Below are positions 51,429 to 59,192 of a DNA stretch of 64,000 nt, piece after piece; the first letter of the stretch is position 1, and each line of letters opens with the position of its first letter. Both the position numbers and the translations under genes were made by a program. The notes below the pieces were generated by a model. That model worked only from the letters and a program-made list of their open reading frames with translations. It was not told the origin of the DNA and searched no databases. The DNA lies in contig NZ_JAYMYY010000011.1 of the NCBI RefSeq assembly GCF_039889165.1, forward strand, positions 36,602 to 100,601. Reading direction: 5' to 3'. The stretch comes from Pseudocitrobacter cyperus. GTDB taxonomy: Bacteria > Pseudomonadota > Gammaproteobacteria > Enterobacterales > Enterobacteriaceae.

Positions 51429-52802
51429 TTAAATCACGCGAGAGAACTGCTGCATCCGCGCTTTTTGCCGCAAATAGGCATCAAAGCACATGCATATATT
51501 ACGAATCAGCAGACGGCCTTTCGGCGTAACCTGAATCCCTTTTTCATCCACGTCCACCAGCCCATCTTTCGCCAGCGGCGCCAGCAGTTTTAGATCTTCG
51601 GCAAAGTAATCCGTAAAGTTGAGATCCCACTGTTGCTCTACGGCCGCGTAATCCAGGCGGAAGTTACAAATCAATGCCTTAATCACGTCACGGCGAATAC
51701 AGTCATCACGGGTTAGCGCAATACCCCGCCACAGAGCGTCGCCGCGCTCATCCACCTGTTGATAATAAAGCTTTAGCTCTTTCTGATTTTGCGCATAGCA
51801 GTCGCCAATCATGCTGATGGCTGATACGCCCATGCCGAGCAGATCGGTATCGCCCTGAGTTGTGTAGCCCTGGAAGTTACGATGCAATACGCCTTCACGC
51901 TGGGCAACGGCCAGTTCGTCATCCGGACGGGCGAAGTGATCCATACCGATAAACTGATAACCCGTGTCGGTTAAAGAGGAGATGGTCTCCTGAAGGATAT
52001 CCAGTTTCTGCTGTGCGGATGGCAGGTCAGCATCTTTAATTTTACGCTGCGCGGCAAAAAGGGTTGGCAGGTGCGCGTAGTTAAAGACGCTGAGACGATC
52101 CGGATTCAGCTCCGCCACGCGTTTAAGCGTAAAGGCGAAACTTTCCGGCGTCTGCTTCGGCAGGCCGTAAATCAGGTCAATGTTGGTTGAGGTGAAGCCA
52201 ATTTCTCGCGCGTGATTCAACAGCGCGAAGATAAACTCTTCATCCTGTTCGCGGTTCACAAGGCGCTGAACTTCTTTATTGAAATCCTGCACCCCCATGC
52301 TCAGACGGTTAAAACCTTCCGCGCGCAGATGGTCTATTACATCCAGCTCTATTTCTCGCGGGTCGACCTCAATGGAGATCTCCGCATCGGCGACGAAGTG
52401 GAAATTTTCCCGTAGCAGCGTCATCAAACGGCTGATTTGCACCTTATTCAGATAGGTAGGCGTACCGCCGCCCCAGTGCAGTTGCGTGACTTTACGCCCG
52501 GTAAACAGCGGTGCGCGATGGCGGATTTCCTGCTCCAGCGCATCGAGATACTGGTCAGCTTTATGCTGTTGTCGGGTGACGATTTTATTGCAGCCGCAGA
52601 AATAGCAGAGCTTATGGCAGAAAGGGATATGTACATACAGCGAGAGCGGCCGCTCAGGATACCGTGCAACCGCATTCAGAAACTCGCTTTCCCCGAACGC
52701 GTCAGAAAACTCCAGCGCGGTGGGATACGAAGTGTAACGTGGCCCGGAATAGTTATATTTCTGGATCAGGGCCAGATCCCAGTCGATTAACTGCGCAGAC
52801 AT
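51429..52802 (-). CDS. hemN: oxygen-independent coproporphyrinogen III oxidase
   Basis: Radical-SAM enzyme that decarboxylates coproporphyrinogen III to protoporphyrinogen IX without oxygen. It has 457 residues, E. coli length. The 4Fe-4S motif is Cys62-x3-Cys66-x2-Cys69 with Cys71 (FCHKLCYFCGCN), followed by the SAM segment GGGTPTYL. It ends the yihI-(small ORF)-hemN cluster on this strand. Confidence 0.98.
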   Translation of the reverse strand: MSAQLIDWDLALIQKYNYSGPRYTSYPTALEFSDAFGESEFLNAVARYPERPLSLYVHIPFCHKLCYFCGCNKIVTRQQHKADQYLDALEQEIRHRAPLFTGRKVTQLHWGGGTPTYLNKVQISRLMTLLRENFHFVADAEISIEVDPREIELDVIDHLRAEGFNRLSMGVQDFNKEVQRLVNREQDEEFIFALLNHAREIGFTSTNIDLIYGLPKQTPESFAFTLKRVAELNPDRLSVFNYAHLPTLFAAQRKIKDADLPSAQQKLDILQETISSLTDTGYQFIGMDHFARPDDELAVAQREGVLHRNFQGYTTQGDTDLLGMGVSAISMIGDCYAQNQKELKLYYQQVDERGDALWRGIALTRDDCIRRDVIKALICNFRLDYAAVEQQWDLNFTDYFAEDLKLLAPLAKDGLVDVDEKGIQVTPKGRLLIRNICMCFDAYLRQKARMQQFSRVI

Positions 52803-52825
52803 GCTTACTCCTTCCAGTGACGTCG

Positions 52826-52987
52826 CTAACGACGACGGCGTACCGGCCGGGCTTCACGTTGAGCCATCAGCCGGTTGCGCAGCCGTTTTTGACGCCGCGA
52901 CAACCGTTGTAGTTTAACGAATAACCACGCCAGATAACATATAGCCAGAAGGGTTATAAGCAGAACCGGGAAACCGACCGCATGCAA
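52826..52987 (-). CDS. putative small membrane protein between yihI and hemN
   Basis: A 53-codon frame starting with TTG three bases after the yihI stop. It encodes one hydrophobic segment (VGFPVLLITLLAICYLAWLFV, split here as about residues 4-24) and then a strongly basic tail with some 17 Arg/Lys (LSRRQKRLRNRL and a terminal VRRRR). GGCGGA eight bases upstream could serve as ribosome-binding site. Hydrophobic then positive-inside order suits a single-pass protein. In Vibrio and relatives a DUF2489 gene stands between yihI and hemN; kinship is a guess. No ATG start exists in this frame near the 5' end. Confidence 0.45.
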   Translation of the reverse strand: MHAVGFPVLLITLLAICYLAWLFVKLQRLSRRQKRLRNRLMAQREARPVRRRR

Positions 52988-52990
52988 ACG

Positions 52991-53497
52991 TTAGTTTCCG
53001 CCTTTCAGCAGACGCATCATGTCTTCCTTACCCTCGTCTTCCTCTTCTTCTTCGTCATCATCGTAAGAGAGGCCGAGTTGTTGCATTAATTCGTCGATAC
53101 GATCCAGTTTGGCATCGACCCAGCTTTGTTCTTCAGCGTTAAGCTTTCCGCCCTCTTCCAGACGTTCCAGCAACGCATCCAGACGCTCATCAGTTTCTAA
53201 CAGATCCAGCTCAGCCTGCGGTGAAAGCATAGGTTTCTCGCTTTTTGGTTTTTGCTGACGGGGGGTTGTCTGTGCAGCGGCCACGCCTAACTGAACAGGT
53301 TTTTTACTACCAATACGGGGATCGGCGATCTGTCCTTTTTGACCTGCGCTACCAGACGCACTACTACCACTTGCACGGCTTCCCGGCGTATGGCCACGAT
53401 GCTTCTTCTGACGCTTGCGGTCGCGCGCTTCCTGGTCCAGCTCTTCGCGGGTTTTGCGGCGTGTTTTCGCACGCGGTGCAGATGTTGGTTTTTTCAT
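52991..53497 (-). CDS. yihI: Der GTPase-activating protein YihI
   Basis: Stimulates GTP hydrolysis by the ribosome-assembly GTPase Der and thereby delays 50S maturation. It has 168 residues (E. coli 169). The basic N-terminus (KTRRKTREELDQEARDRKR), a Gly/Ser linker and an acidic C-terminus (YDDDEEEEEDEGKED) are typical. It lies downstream of csrC on the same strand. Confidence 0.95.
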   Translation of the reverse strand: MKKPTSAPRAKTRRKTREELDQEARDRKRQKKHRGHTPGSRASGSSASGSAGQKGQIADPRIGSKKPVQLGVAAAQTTPRQQKPKSEKPMLSPQAELDLLETDERLDALLERLEEGGKLNAEEQSWVDAKLDRIDELMQQLGLSYDDDEEEEEDEGKEDMMRLLKGGN

Positions 53498-53570
53498 GGT
53501 GTCGTCTTATAGCCGTTTTATTCAGTATAGAATTGAGCCGGAATCTAGCAGAATACCAACAAAGAAAAAA

Positions 53571-53806
53571 GGCGACAGAGTAATCTGTCGCCTTTTTCTT
53601 GACTCTCTACCCTTAACGGGCACTACATTCCATGTTAGCTACCGACACACCCTGTCTTTCCTTTAGCCTGCAACGATCCCTGTATAACTCCATTTCCTTT
53701 CACTACGTCTCCGGACGTTTGTCTTCCTGACAATCCTAAGTCTTCGCCTCCTGGCGCTCCTGACCCTCATCCTGAGTTAGAAATCCTTCCGGCGTCCTCG
53801 CCAATG
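53571..53806 (-). ncRNA. csrC: CsrC sRNA (CsrA antagonist)
   Basis: On the minus strand the region starts near gcgaggacgcc and contains many GGA motifs, including CTCAGGATGAGGG, CAGGAGCGCCAGGAGGCG, GTCAGGAAGACAAACGTCC and AAAGGAAAGACAGGGTGTG, ending in the ggcgacag/ctgtcgcc terminator with T6. It matches E. coli CsrC over most of its length and lies in the conserved yihI-engB gap. CsrC sequesters CsrA. The 5' end is by analogy. Confidence 0.92.
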
Positions 53807-53886
53807 AGTGATACTTTACCTTGTTGAGCTAAACTAACAAGCAGCGAAACGGCACATAAATATAAAATCAGAGTTTTCCCCAACAT
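53767..53886 (-). CDS. possible 39-residue membrane peptide overlapping the csrC 5' end
   Basis: An ATG-started frame encodes MLGKTLILYLCAVSLLVSLA then QQGKVSLIGEDAG and nine or so more residues. The first 20 residues look like a membrane helix or signal sequence. It would overlap the csrC promoter and first 40 bases. Ribosome binding is weak (AGAG close to the ATG). I offer it as an open frame, not an established gene. Confidence 0.2.
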   Translation of the reverse strand: MLGKTLILYLCAVSLLVSLAQQGKVSLIGEDAGRISNSG

Positions 53887-54082
53887 TAACTCTATGATTT
53901 ATCTATTTTTACCGATTTTTCCTTCTCAAACTTCTCTGAAATTTCGCATAGGGTTTATGGGCAATATCCCACAAACTGTAGGGGTTTTGCTTACATCCTG
54001 TAGACTCGCTGAGGAAAATCAGCCTTTTTTTACCGATCGGGTATAATCGCCAGCATTGCCTGATTTAACGGAGACGACCGTT
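53887..54082. other. A+T-rich gap between csrC and engB
   Basis: This holds the engB promoter (plus) and sequence upstream of csrC (minus). A GGGTATAATC -10-like element for engB is at about 54039-54048. No gene seen. Confidence 0.5.
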
Positions 54083-54718
54083 TTGACTAACTGGAACTAC
54101 CAACTGACGCACTTTGTAACCAGTGCGCCAGATATCCGCCATTTACCTTCCGATACCGGAATCGAAGTGGCATTCGCAGGCCGCTCCAACGCCGGGAAGT
54201 CCAGCGCGCTGAATACACTGACGAATCAAAAAAGCCTGGCGCGTACTTCAAAGACGCCTGGTCGCACACAGCTCATCAACCTGTTCGAAGTAGCAGAGGG
54301 AAAACGTCTGGTCGACTTACCAGGCTATGGCTACGCTGAAGTTCCTGAAGAGATGAAAATCAAATGGCAGCGCGCGCTGGGTAAATATCTCGAAAAACGC
54401 CTGTGCCTGAAAGGTATTGTCATTCTGATGGATATTCGTCATCCGCTGAAAGATCTCGATCAGCAGATGATTCAATGGGCGGTAGACAGCGAGATTGAGG
54501 TGCTGGTGTTGCTGACCAAAGCCGATAAGCTCGCCAGCGGCGCGCGCAAAGCGCAGGTCAATATGGTTCGCGAAGCTGTGCTCGCCTTTAACGGTGATGT
54601 GCAAGTTGAGGCGTTTTCATCGCTGAAAAAACTGGGTGTGGATAAGCTGCGTCAGAAGCTGGACACCTGGTATAGTGAAATTCCGCCAGAAGAGGCGCCG
54701 GAAGAAGCCGAAGAGTAA
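54083..54718 (+). CDS. engB: ribosome biogenesis GTPase EngB (YihA/YsxC)
   Basis: Essential GTPase for late 50S assembly. From the TTG at 54083 it has 211 residues, (M)TNWNYQLTHFV, matching the E. coli start; GGAG lies 11 bases upstream at 54070. The P-loop GRSNAGKSS is at about 33-41, G3 DLPGYGYAE and G4 TKADK are intact. An upstream in-frame TTG at 54056 lacks family support. It is divergent from csrC and converges with spf. Confidence 0.96.
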   Translation: MTNWNYQLTHFVTSAPDIRHLPSDTGIEVAFAGRSNAGKSSALNTLTNQKSLARTSKTPGRTQLINLFEVAEGKRLVDLPGYGYAEVPEEMKIKWQRALGKYLEKRLCLKGIVILMDIRHPLKDLDQQMIQWAVDSEIEVLVLLTKADKLASGARKAQVNMVREAVLAFNGDVQVEAFSSLKKLGVDKLRQKLDTWYSEIPPEEAPEEAEE

Positions 54719-54763
54719 AAATGCAGGCGTCGGATGCCACTTGTCCGACCCGGATTTTATATG

Positions 54764-54790
54764 AAAGCTGCCGTTCGGCGGCTTTTGTTT
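54764..54790 (+). terminator. terminator of engB
   Basis: An agctgccg / cggcggct stem with a ttc loop is followed by TTTTGTTT. A REP-like dyad (cgtcggatgcc...gtccgacc) precedes it at 54728-54749. Confidence 0.78.
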
Positions 54791-54797
54791 CGCCCAA

Positions 54798-54906
54798 TAA
54801 AAAACGCCCCGGTCATTACTGACCGGGGCGGCTAAAATATTCAGCCAAATCCGATTACGTGAAGTAAAAGGTCTGAAAGATAGAACATCTTACCTCTGTA
54901 CCCTAC
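54798..54906 (-). ncRNA. spf: Spot 42 sRNA
   Basis: Minus strand begins GTAGGGTACAGAGGTAAGAT and ends with the gccccggtc/gaccggggc terminator and T6. It is 109 bases and almost identical to E. coli Spot 42, with one visible change in the terminator stem (G-C pair for A-T). It acts with Hfq in catabolite repression (galK, sucC, nanC and others) and is repressed by CRP-cAMP. It follows polA, the conserved place. The upstream 54907-55054 holds its promoter. Confidence 0.96.
54841..54888 (-). CDS. spfP: SpfP, 15-residue peptide encoded in Spot 42
   Basis: The frame MFYLSDLLLHVIGFG plus stop lies inside Spot 42, preceded by AGAGGTAAG. It is the same peptide as reported for E. coli SpfP, which binds CRP and strengthens the sRNA's regulatory effect. 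Translation here is inferred from conservation. Confidence 0.7.
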   Translation of the reverse strand: MFYLSDLLLHVIGFG

Positions 54907-55054
54907 GCGAATAACTCTACTCTTTTTTTTTGGTCACAGAAAGCACTTTTTGTAGTTTTTTTTCATTCGTTACATAGCTAATTCTAATGTTCATCACAAA
55001 ACGCTATAAGTTATGTTGCTTACTTACCAAAAAAGCGTCTGATTCTGTGAAATC

Positions 55055-57847
55055 TTAGTGCGCCTGATCCCAGTTTTCGCCACAGCCGACTTCCACCAGC
55101 AAAGGCACATCCAGTTTGGTGCTGTTCTCCATCAGTTCATGGATTTTTTTCGACACCATATCCACATCATCTTTATGTACTTCAAACACCAGTTCATCGT
55201 GCACCTGCATGATCATACGCACGCGCGGCTTTTCACTCTCAAGCCATGCATCAACAGCAATCATCGCGCGTTTGATGATATCCGCAGCGGTACCCTGCAT
55301 CGGGGCATTAATCGCGGCACGTTCAGCCCCGGCACGACGAGCGCCATTGCTGGACTTGATGTCCGGCAGGTAGAGACGGCGGCCATCCAGGGTTTCAACA
55401 TAGCCCTGATCTTTCGCCTGTGCACGTGTGCGCTCCATATACTCCAGCACACCAGGGTAACGTTCGAAGTAGAGATCCATATACTTCTGCGACTCTTTGC
55501 GCGGGATATTAAGCTGGCGAGAAAGGCCAAAGGCGCTCATACCGTAGATCAGACCAAAGTTAATCGCTTTGGCGCTGCGACGCTGCTCGCTGCTGACACG
55601 CTCAAGCGGCAAGCCGAACACTTCAGCCGCCGTCGCACGGTGGATATCCTTCCCTTCAGCAAACGCGGTCAGCAGGCCTTTATCACGCGACAGGTGCGCC
55701 ATAATACGCAGCTCGATTTGTGAGTAGTCCGCAGAGACAATCACGTAATCTTTCGGTGCAATAAAGGCCTGGCGAATACGACGCCCTTCATCATTACGTA
55801 CCGGAATGTTTTGCAGGTTCGGATCCGTCGAGGAGAGACGCCCCGTAGCTGTGACAGCCTGATGATAAGACGTGTGCACGCGCCCGGTTTTCGGGTTGAT
55901 CATCAACGGCAGCTTGTCAGTATAGGTCGATTTCAACTTCGCCAGGCCACGATACTCGAGAATAACTTTCGGTAGCGGGTAGTCCAGCGCCAGCTCTTCA
56001 AGCACCTCTTCAGACGTTGACGGTGCGCCGCCTGGGGTTTTCTTGAGCGGTTTAATCCCCTGTTTTTCAAAAAGAATAGTTTGCAACTGCTTCGGAGAGG
56101 AGAGGTTAAACTCTTCACCCGCAATCTCGTATGCTTTTTGCTCCAGTTCCACCAGCCGTTTGGCGATTTCCTGAGAGTGAGCATGCAGCACCGCCGGATC
56201 AATCTTCACGCCGTTCCGTTCTACGCGTGACAGCACAGGTACCAGTGGCATTTCGATATGTTTGAAGACATTCAGCGGCCCCTCATCTTTCTGTAGCTTC
56301 GGCCACATTTTCAGGTGCAGTTGCAGGGTGACGTCAGCATCTTCAGCCGCGTAGCGACCCGCTTCTTCCAGCGCGATCTGGTTGAAGGTGAGCTGATTTT
56401 TACCTTTACCGGCAATCTCTTCAAAGGTGATGGTTTTGTGCTTCAACCAACGGTCGGAGAGGCTGTCCATGTCGTGGCGGCCTGCGACGCTATCCAGCGT
56501 GTAGGACTCCAGCATAGTGTCATAGGCGATACCGCGTAACTCAATGCCATAATTGGCGAGGATCCCACGGTCATACTTCAGGTTCTGCCCGACTTTCAGG
56601 CATTTTTCATCTTCCAGCAGCGGCTTGAGCAGTTCCAGCGCACGTTCGCGGGAGATTTGCTCCGGCGCATCGAGATAATCGTGAGCAACTGGCACGTATG
56701 CAGCGACGCCGGGCTCCACCGCAAATGACAGGCCAACCATGTTAGCGGAGACATTCTCAAGACTGTCCGTTTCCGTATCGAAAGCAAACAGCGGCGCTTT
56801 TTTCAGTTTCTCAATCCATTCAGCTAACGTTGCTTCATCAAGGATCGTCACGTAGTTGTCAGCGCTGAGGGTTGCTGCGGTTTCTGCTTCATCTTCAACA
56901 ACGATGGTTTCCGCCGGCTTAGCCGCTGATTTGGTCGGCTTCGCTCCTTTTCCCTGCAACCATTTGCCAGACTCAACATCGGTTATCCAGCGTTTAAACT
57001 CATACTTTTTAAACAGGTTCAGTAGCTCTTCCGCCGCAGGCGGCTGAACTTCCAGTTGTTCACAGCTCAGTTCCAGCTCGACGTCGGTTTTAATGGTCGC
57101 AAGCTGATAGGAGAGATACGCCACATCTTTGTTCTGCTCCAGTTTGGCCGCCATCGTTTTCGCGCCACGGAAGCTTAGCCCGGCAATTTTTTCCGGCTCA
57201 GCATAGAGCGTATCCAGCCCACCCAGCCCCTGTAACAGAGCCTGCGCGGTTTTTTCACCAACCCCCGGAACGCCCGGAATGTTATCCGAGGAGTCGCCCA
57301 TCAGTGCGAGGAAATCGATGATAAGTTCTGGCGGTACGCCATATTTTGTCACCACTTCTTCGGGGCCGAGAATGGTGTTAGTCATGGTGTTAATCAGCGT
57401 GATCCCCGGCGTGACCAGTTGCGCCATATCTTTATCACCGGTACTGATCAATACAGGACGCCCTACCGCTTCAGCTTCACGCGCCAGTGTACCGATAACA
57501 TCGTCCGCCTCAACGCCCGAAACGGCCATCAGTGGCAGCCCCATGGCTTTTACCATGGCATGCAGCGGCTCGATCTGCGCACGCAGATCGTCAGGCATAG
57601 GTGGACGGTGTGATTTGTAATCCTCGAACAGTTCATCACGGAAGGTTTTGCCCTTCGCATCGAATACCACAACAGCATGCGTCGGCTGGTACTGCAAAAG
57701 CAGGCTGCGAAGCATATTCAGCACGCCATACATCGCGCCAGTCGGCTCGCCTGCACCGTTGGTTAGCGGAGGGAAAGCATGATACGCCCTGTAAAGATAC
57801 GAGGAGCCGTCAACGAGGATAAGGGGATTTTCGGGGATCTGAACCAT
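55055..57847 (-). CDS. polA: DNA polymerase I
   Basis: Repair and Okazaki-fragment polymerase. It has 930 residues (E. coli 928). A 5'-nuclease domain (about 1-320), a 3'-5' proofreading domain with FAFDTETDSLE (near 355) and the polymerase domain follow in order. Polymerase motifs DYSQIELR, the O-helix RRSAKAINFGLIYG and VHDELVFE are intact. The linker around 300-340 (KPTKSAAKPAETIVVEDE) is variable. Spot 42 follows. Confidence 0.98.
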   Translation of the reverse strand: MVQIPENPLILVDGSSYLYRAYHAFPPLTNGAGEPTGAMYGVLNMLRSLLLQYQPTHAVVVFDAKGKTFRDELFEDYKSHRPPMPDDLRAQIEPLHAMVKAMGLPLMAVSGVEADDVIGTLAREAEAVGRPVLISTGDKDMAQLVTPGITLINTMTNTILGPEEVVTKYGVPPELIIDFLALMGDSSDNIPGVPGVGEKTAQALLQGLGGLDTLYAEPEKIAGLSFRGAKTMAAKLEQNKDVAYLSYQLATIKTDVELELSCEQLEVQPPAAEELLNLFKKYEFKRWITDVESGKWLQGKGAKPTKSAAKPAETIVVEDEAETAATLSADNYVTILDEATLAEWIEKLKKAPLFAFDTETDSLENVSANMVGLSFAVEPGVAAYVPVAHDYLDAPEQISRERALELLKPLLEDEKCLKVGQNLKYDRGILANYGIELRGIAYDTMLESYTLDSVAGRHDMDSLSDRWLKHKTITFEEIAGKGKNQLTFNQIALEEAGRYAAEDADVTLQLHLKMWPKLQKDEGPLNVFKHIEMPLVPVLSRVERNGVKIDPAVLHAHSQEIAKRLVELEQKAYEIAGEEFNLSSPKQLQTILFEKQGIKPLKKTPGGAPSTSEEVLEELALDYPLPKVILEYRGLAKLKSTYTDKLPLMINPKTGRVHTSYHQAVTATGRLSSTDPNLQNIPVRNDEGRRIRQAFIAPKDYVIVSADYSQIELRIMAHLSRDKGLLTAFAEGKDIHRATAAEVFGLPLERVSSEQRRSAKAINFGLIYGMSAFGLSRQLNIPRKESQKYMDLYFERYPGVLEYMERTRAQAKDQGYVETLDGRRLYLPDIKSSNGARRAGAERAAINAPMQGTAADIIKRAMIAVDAWLESEKPRVRMIMQVHDELVFEVHKDDVDMVSKKIHELMENSTKLDVPLLVEVGCGENWDQAH

Positions 57848-58243
57848 AATTTCCGTGCCTGTTTATCAGATTATGGGTAAAGGATGCCACAGACAGCTTA
57901 AAAACATGAGTTTTTAAGCCCATTCAGTCGAAAAGATTTGCAGATCTTCTGGATCGCTCGCAAAGAAAAGCTGTGGATAACTTTGTGAATAGTTTTATTA
58001 TGATAATAAGTCCGGATCATTTTGCCTCACATCATCAACAAATAACCAATATTTATCAATCAGTTGAATGCAGATCGATTACAAAACACCGCAGGTGGCG
58101 ACAATTTATCCTGTGTGGATATAAGAAGAGGTTATTTTTCTATTCTGGTAAGACCCGTCATTAAGGCCGTTTTCTGATAGAATCAGCACCTTGTGCGTTT
58201 TGCCTGCGCACTTTATATAACTAACTATCTGAATAGACTAATT
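57848..58243. other. polA-yihG divergent gap with a DnaA box
   Basis: About 396 bases without a supported gene. It must hold the divergent polA and yihG promoters. It contains a consensus DnaA box (57972-57980) and a near match tgtggatat at 58113-58121. The rest is A+T-rich. Confidence 0.5.
57972..57980 (-). promoter_or_regulatory. consensus DnaA box upstream of polA
   Basis: TGTGGATAA is the exact complement of the high-affinity DnaA box TTATCCACA. It lies about 125 bases upstream of polA. One box can occur by chance, so function is inference. Confidence 0.5.
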
Positions 58244-59149
58244 ATGTCGAGATTGCTCGCAGCGGTAACGCTTCCCATAAGTATCGCGCTCACTATTTTA
58301 CTGACCATACTATGTTCCGTACCGATCATCATCGCCGGGATCGTTAAGCTTATTTTGCCCATCCCGGTAATCTGGCGCTCAATCTCCGTCTTTTGTGATT
58401 TCATGATGTACTGCTGGTGTGAAGGGCTGGCCGCGCTACTGCACCTCAATCCTCATCTAAAATGGGAGATTGAGGGTCTGGAAACGCTGAATAAAAAGAA
58501 TTGGTATCTGCTTATCTGTAATCACCATAGTTGGGCTGATATCGTGGTGCTGTGCGTGATTTTCCGTAAGCACATTCCAATGAATAAGTATTTCCTGAAA
58601 CAGCAACTGGCCTGGGTTCCGTTTATCGGTCTGGCCTGCTGGGCGCTGGATATGCCGTTTATGCGCCGCTACTCGCACAGCTATCTCATCCGCCACCCGG
58701 AGCGTCGCGGAAAAGATGTTGAAACCACACGCCGCTCCTGCGAGAAATTTCGCACGCACCCCACCACTATCGTGAATTTTGTTGAAGGATCGCGTTTTAC
58801 CGAAGAGAAACACCGCCAGACTCGCTCACCTTACAAAAATCTACTGCCGCCAAAAGCGGCCGGTATTGCGATGGCGCTGGGCGTGTTGGGTGCTCAATTC
58901 GATAAGTTGCTTGATGTGACGCTGTGTTATCCGGAGAACAATGACAGCCCGTTCTTTGACATGCTGAGCGGCAAGCTGACGCGCATTGTGGTACGCGTGA
59001 ATCTGCTGCCGGTGGCCGAAGAGTTACACGGTGATTATGTCTCAGATAAGAACTTTAAGCGCCGTTTCCAGCAGTGGCTGAATACCCTGTGGGAAGAGAA
59101 AGATGCGCTGCTAACGTCACTCATTACGCCGCCCCCGCAGAAGAAATAG
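58244..59149 (+). CDS. yihG: lysophospholipid acyltransferase-family protein YihG
   Basis: Inner-membrane PlsC-family acyltransferase, reported in E. coli to act on lysophospholipids. It has 301 residues from ATG 58244 (MSRLLAAVTLP); E. coli has a slightly longer N-terminus whose ATG is ATA here, and a GTG at 58193 would give 318 residues, so the start is uncertain. Two N-terminal helices precede the catalytic H-x4-D (NHHSWAD, His94 and Asp99) and the substrate motif VEGSRF near 180. Confidence 0.93.
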   Translation: MSRLLAAVTLPISIALTILLTILCSVPIIIAGIVKLILPIPVIWRSISVFCDFMMYCWCEGLAALLHLNPHLKWEIEGLETLNKKNWYLLICNHHSWADIVVLCVIFRKHIPMNKYFLKQQLAWVPFIGLACWALDMPFMRRYSHSYLIRHPERRGKDVETTRRSCEKFRTHPTTIVNFVEGSRFTEEKHRQTRSPYKNLLPPKAAGIAMALGVLGAQFDKLLDVTLCYPENNDSPFFDMLSGKLTRIVVRVNLLPVAEELHGDYVSDKNFKRRFQQWLNTLWEEKDALLTSLITPPPQKK

Positions 59150-59153
59150 TGTT

Positions 59154-59187
59154 TTACCCGCCTCCTGAATGACAGGAGGCGGGTTTA
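59154..59187. terminator. bidirectional terminator between yihG and yihF
   Basis: A perfect acccgcctcctg / caggaggcgggt stem with an aatga loop sits between the convergent genes, with TTT on the plus side. Confidence 0.8.
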
Positions 59188-59192
59188 TCAAC

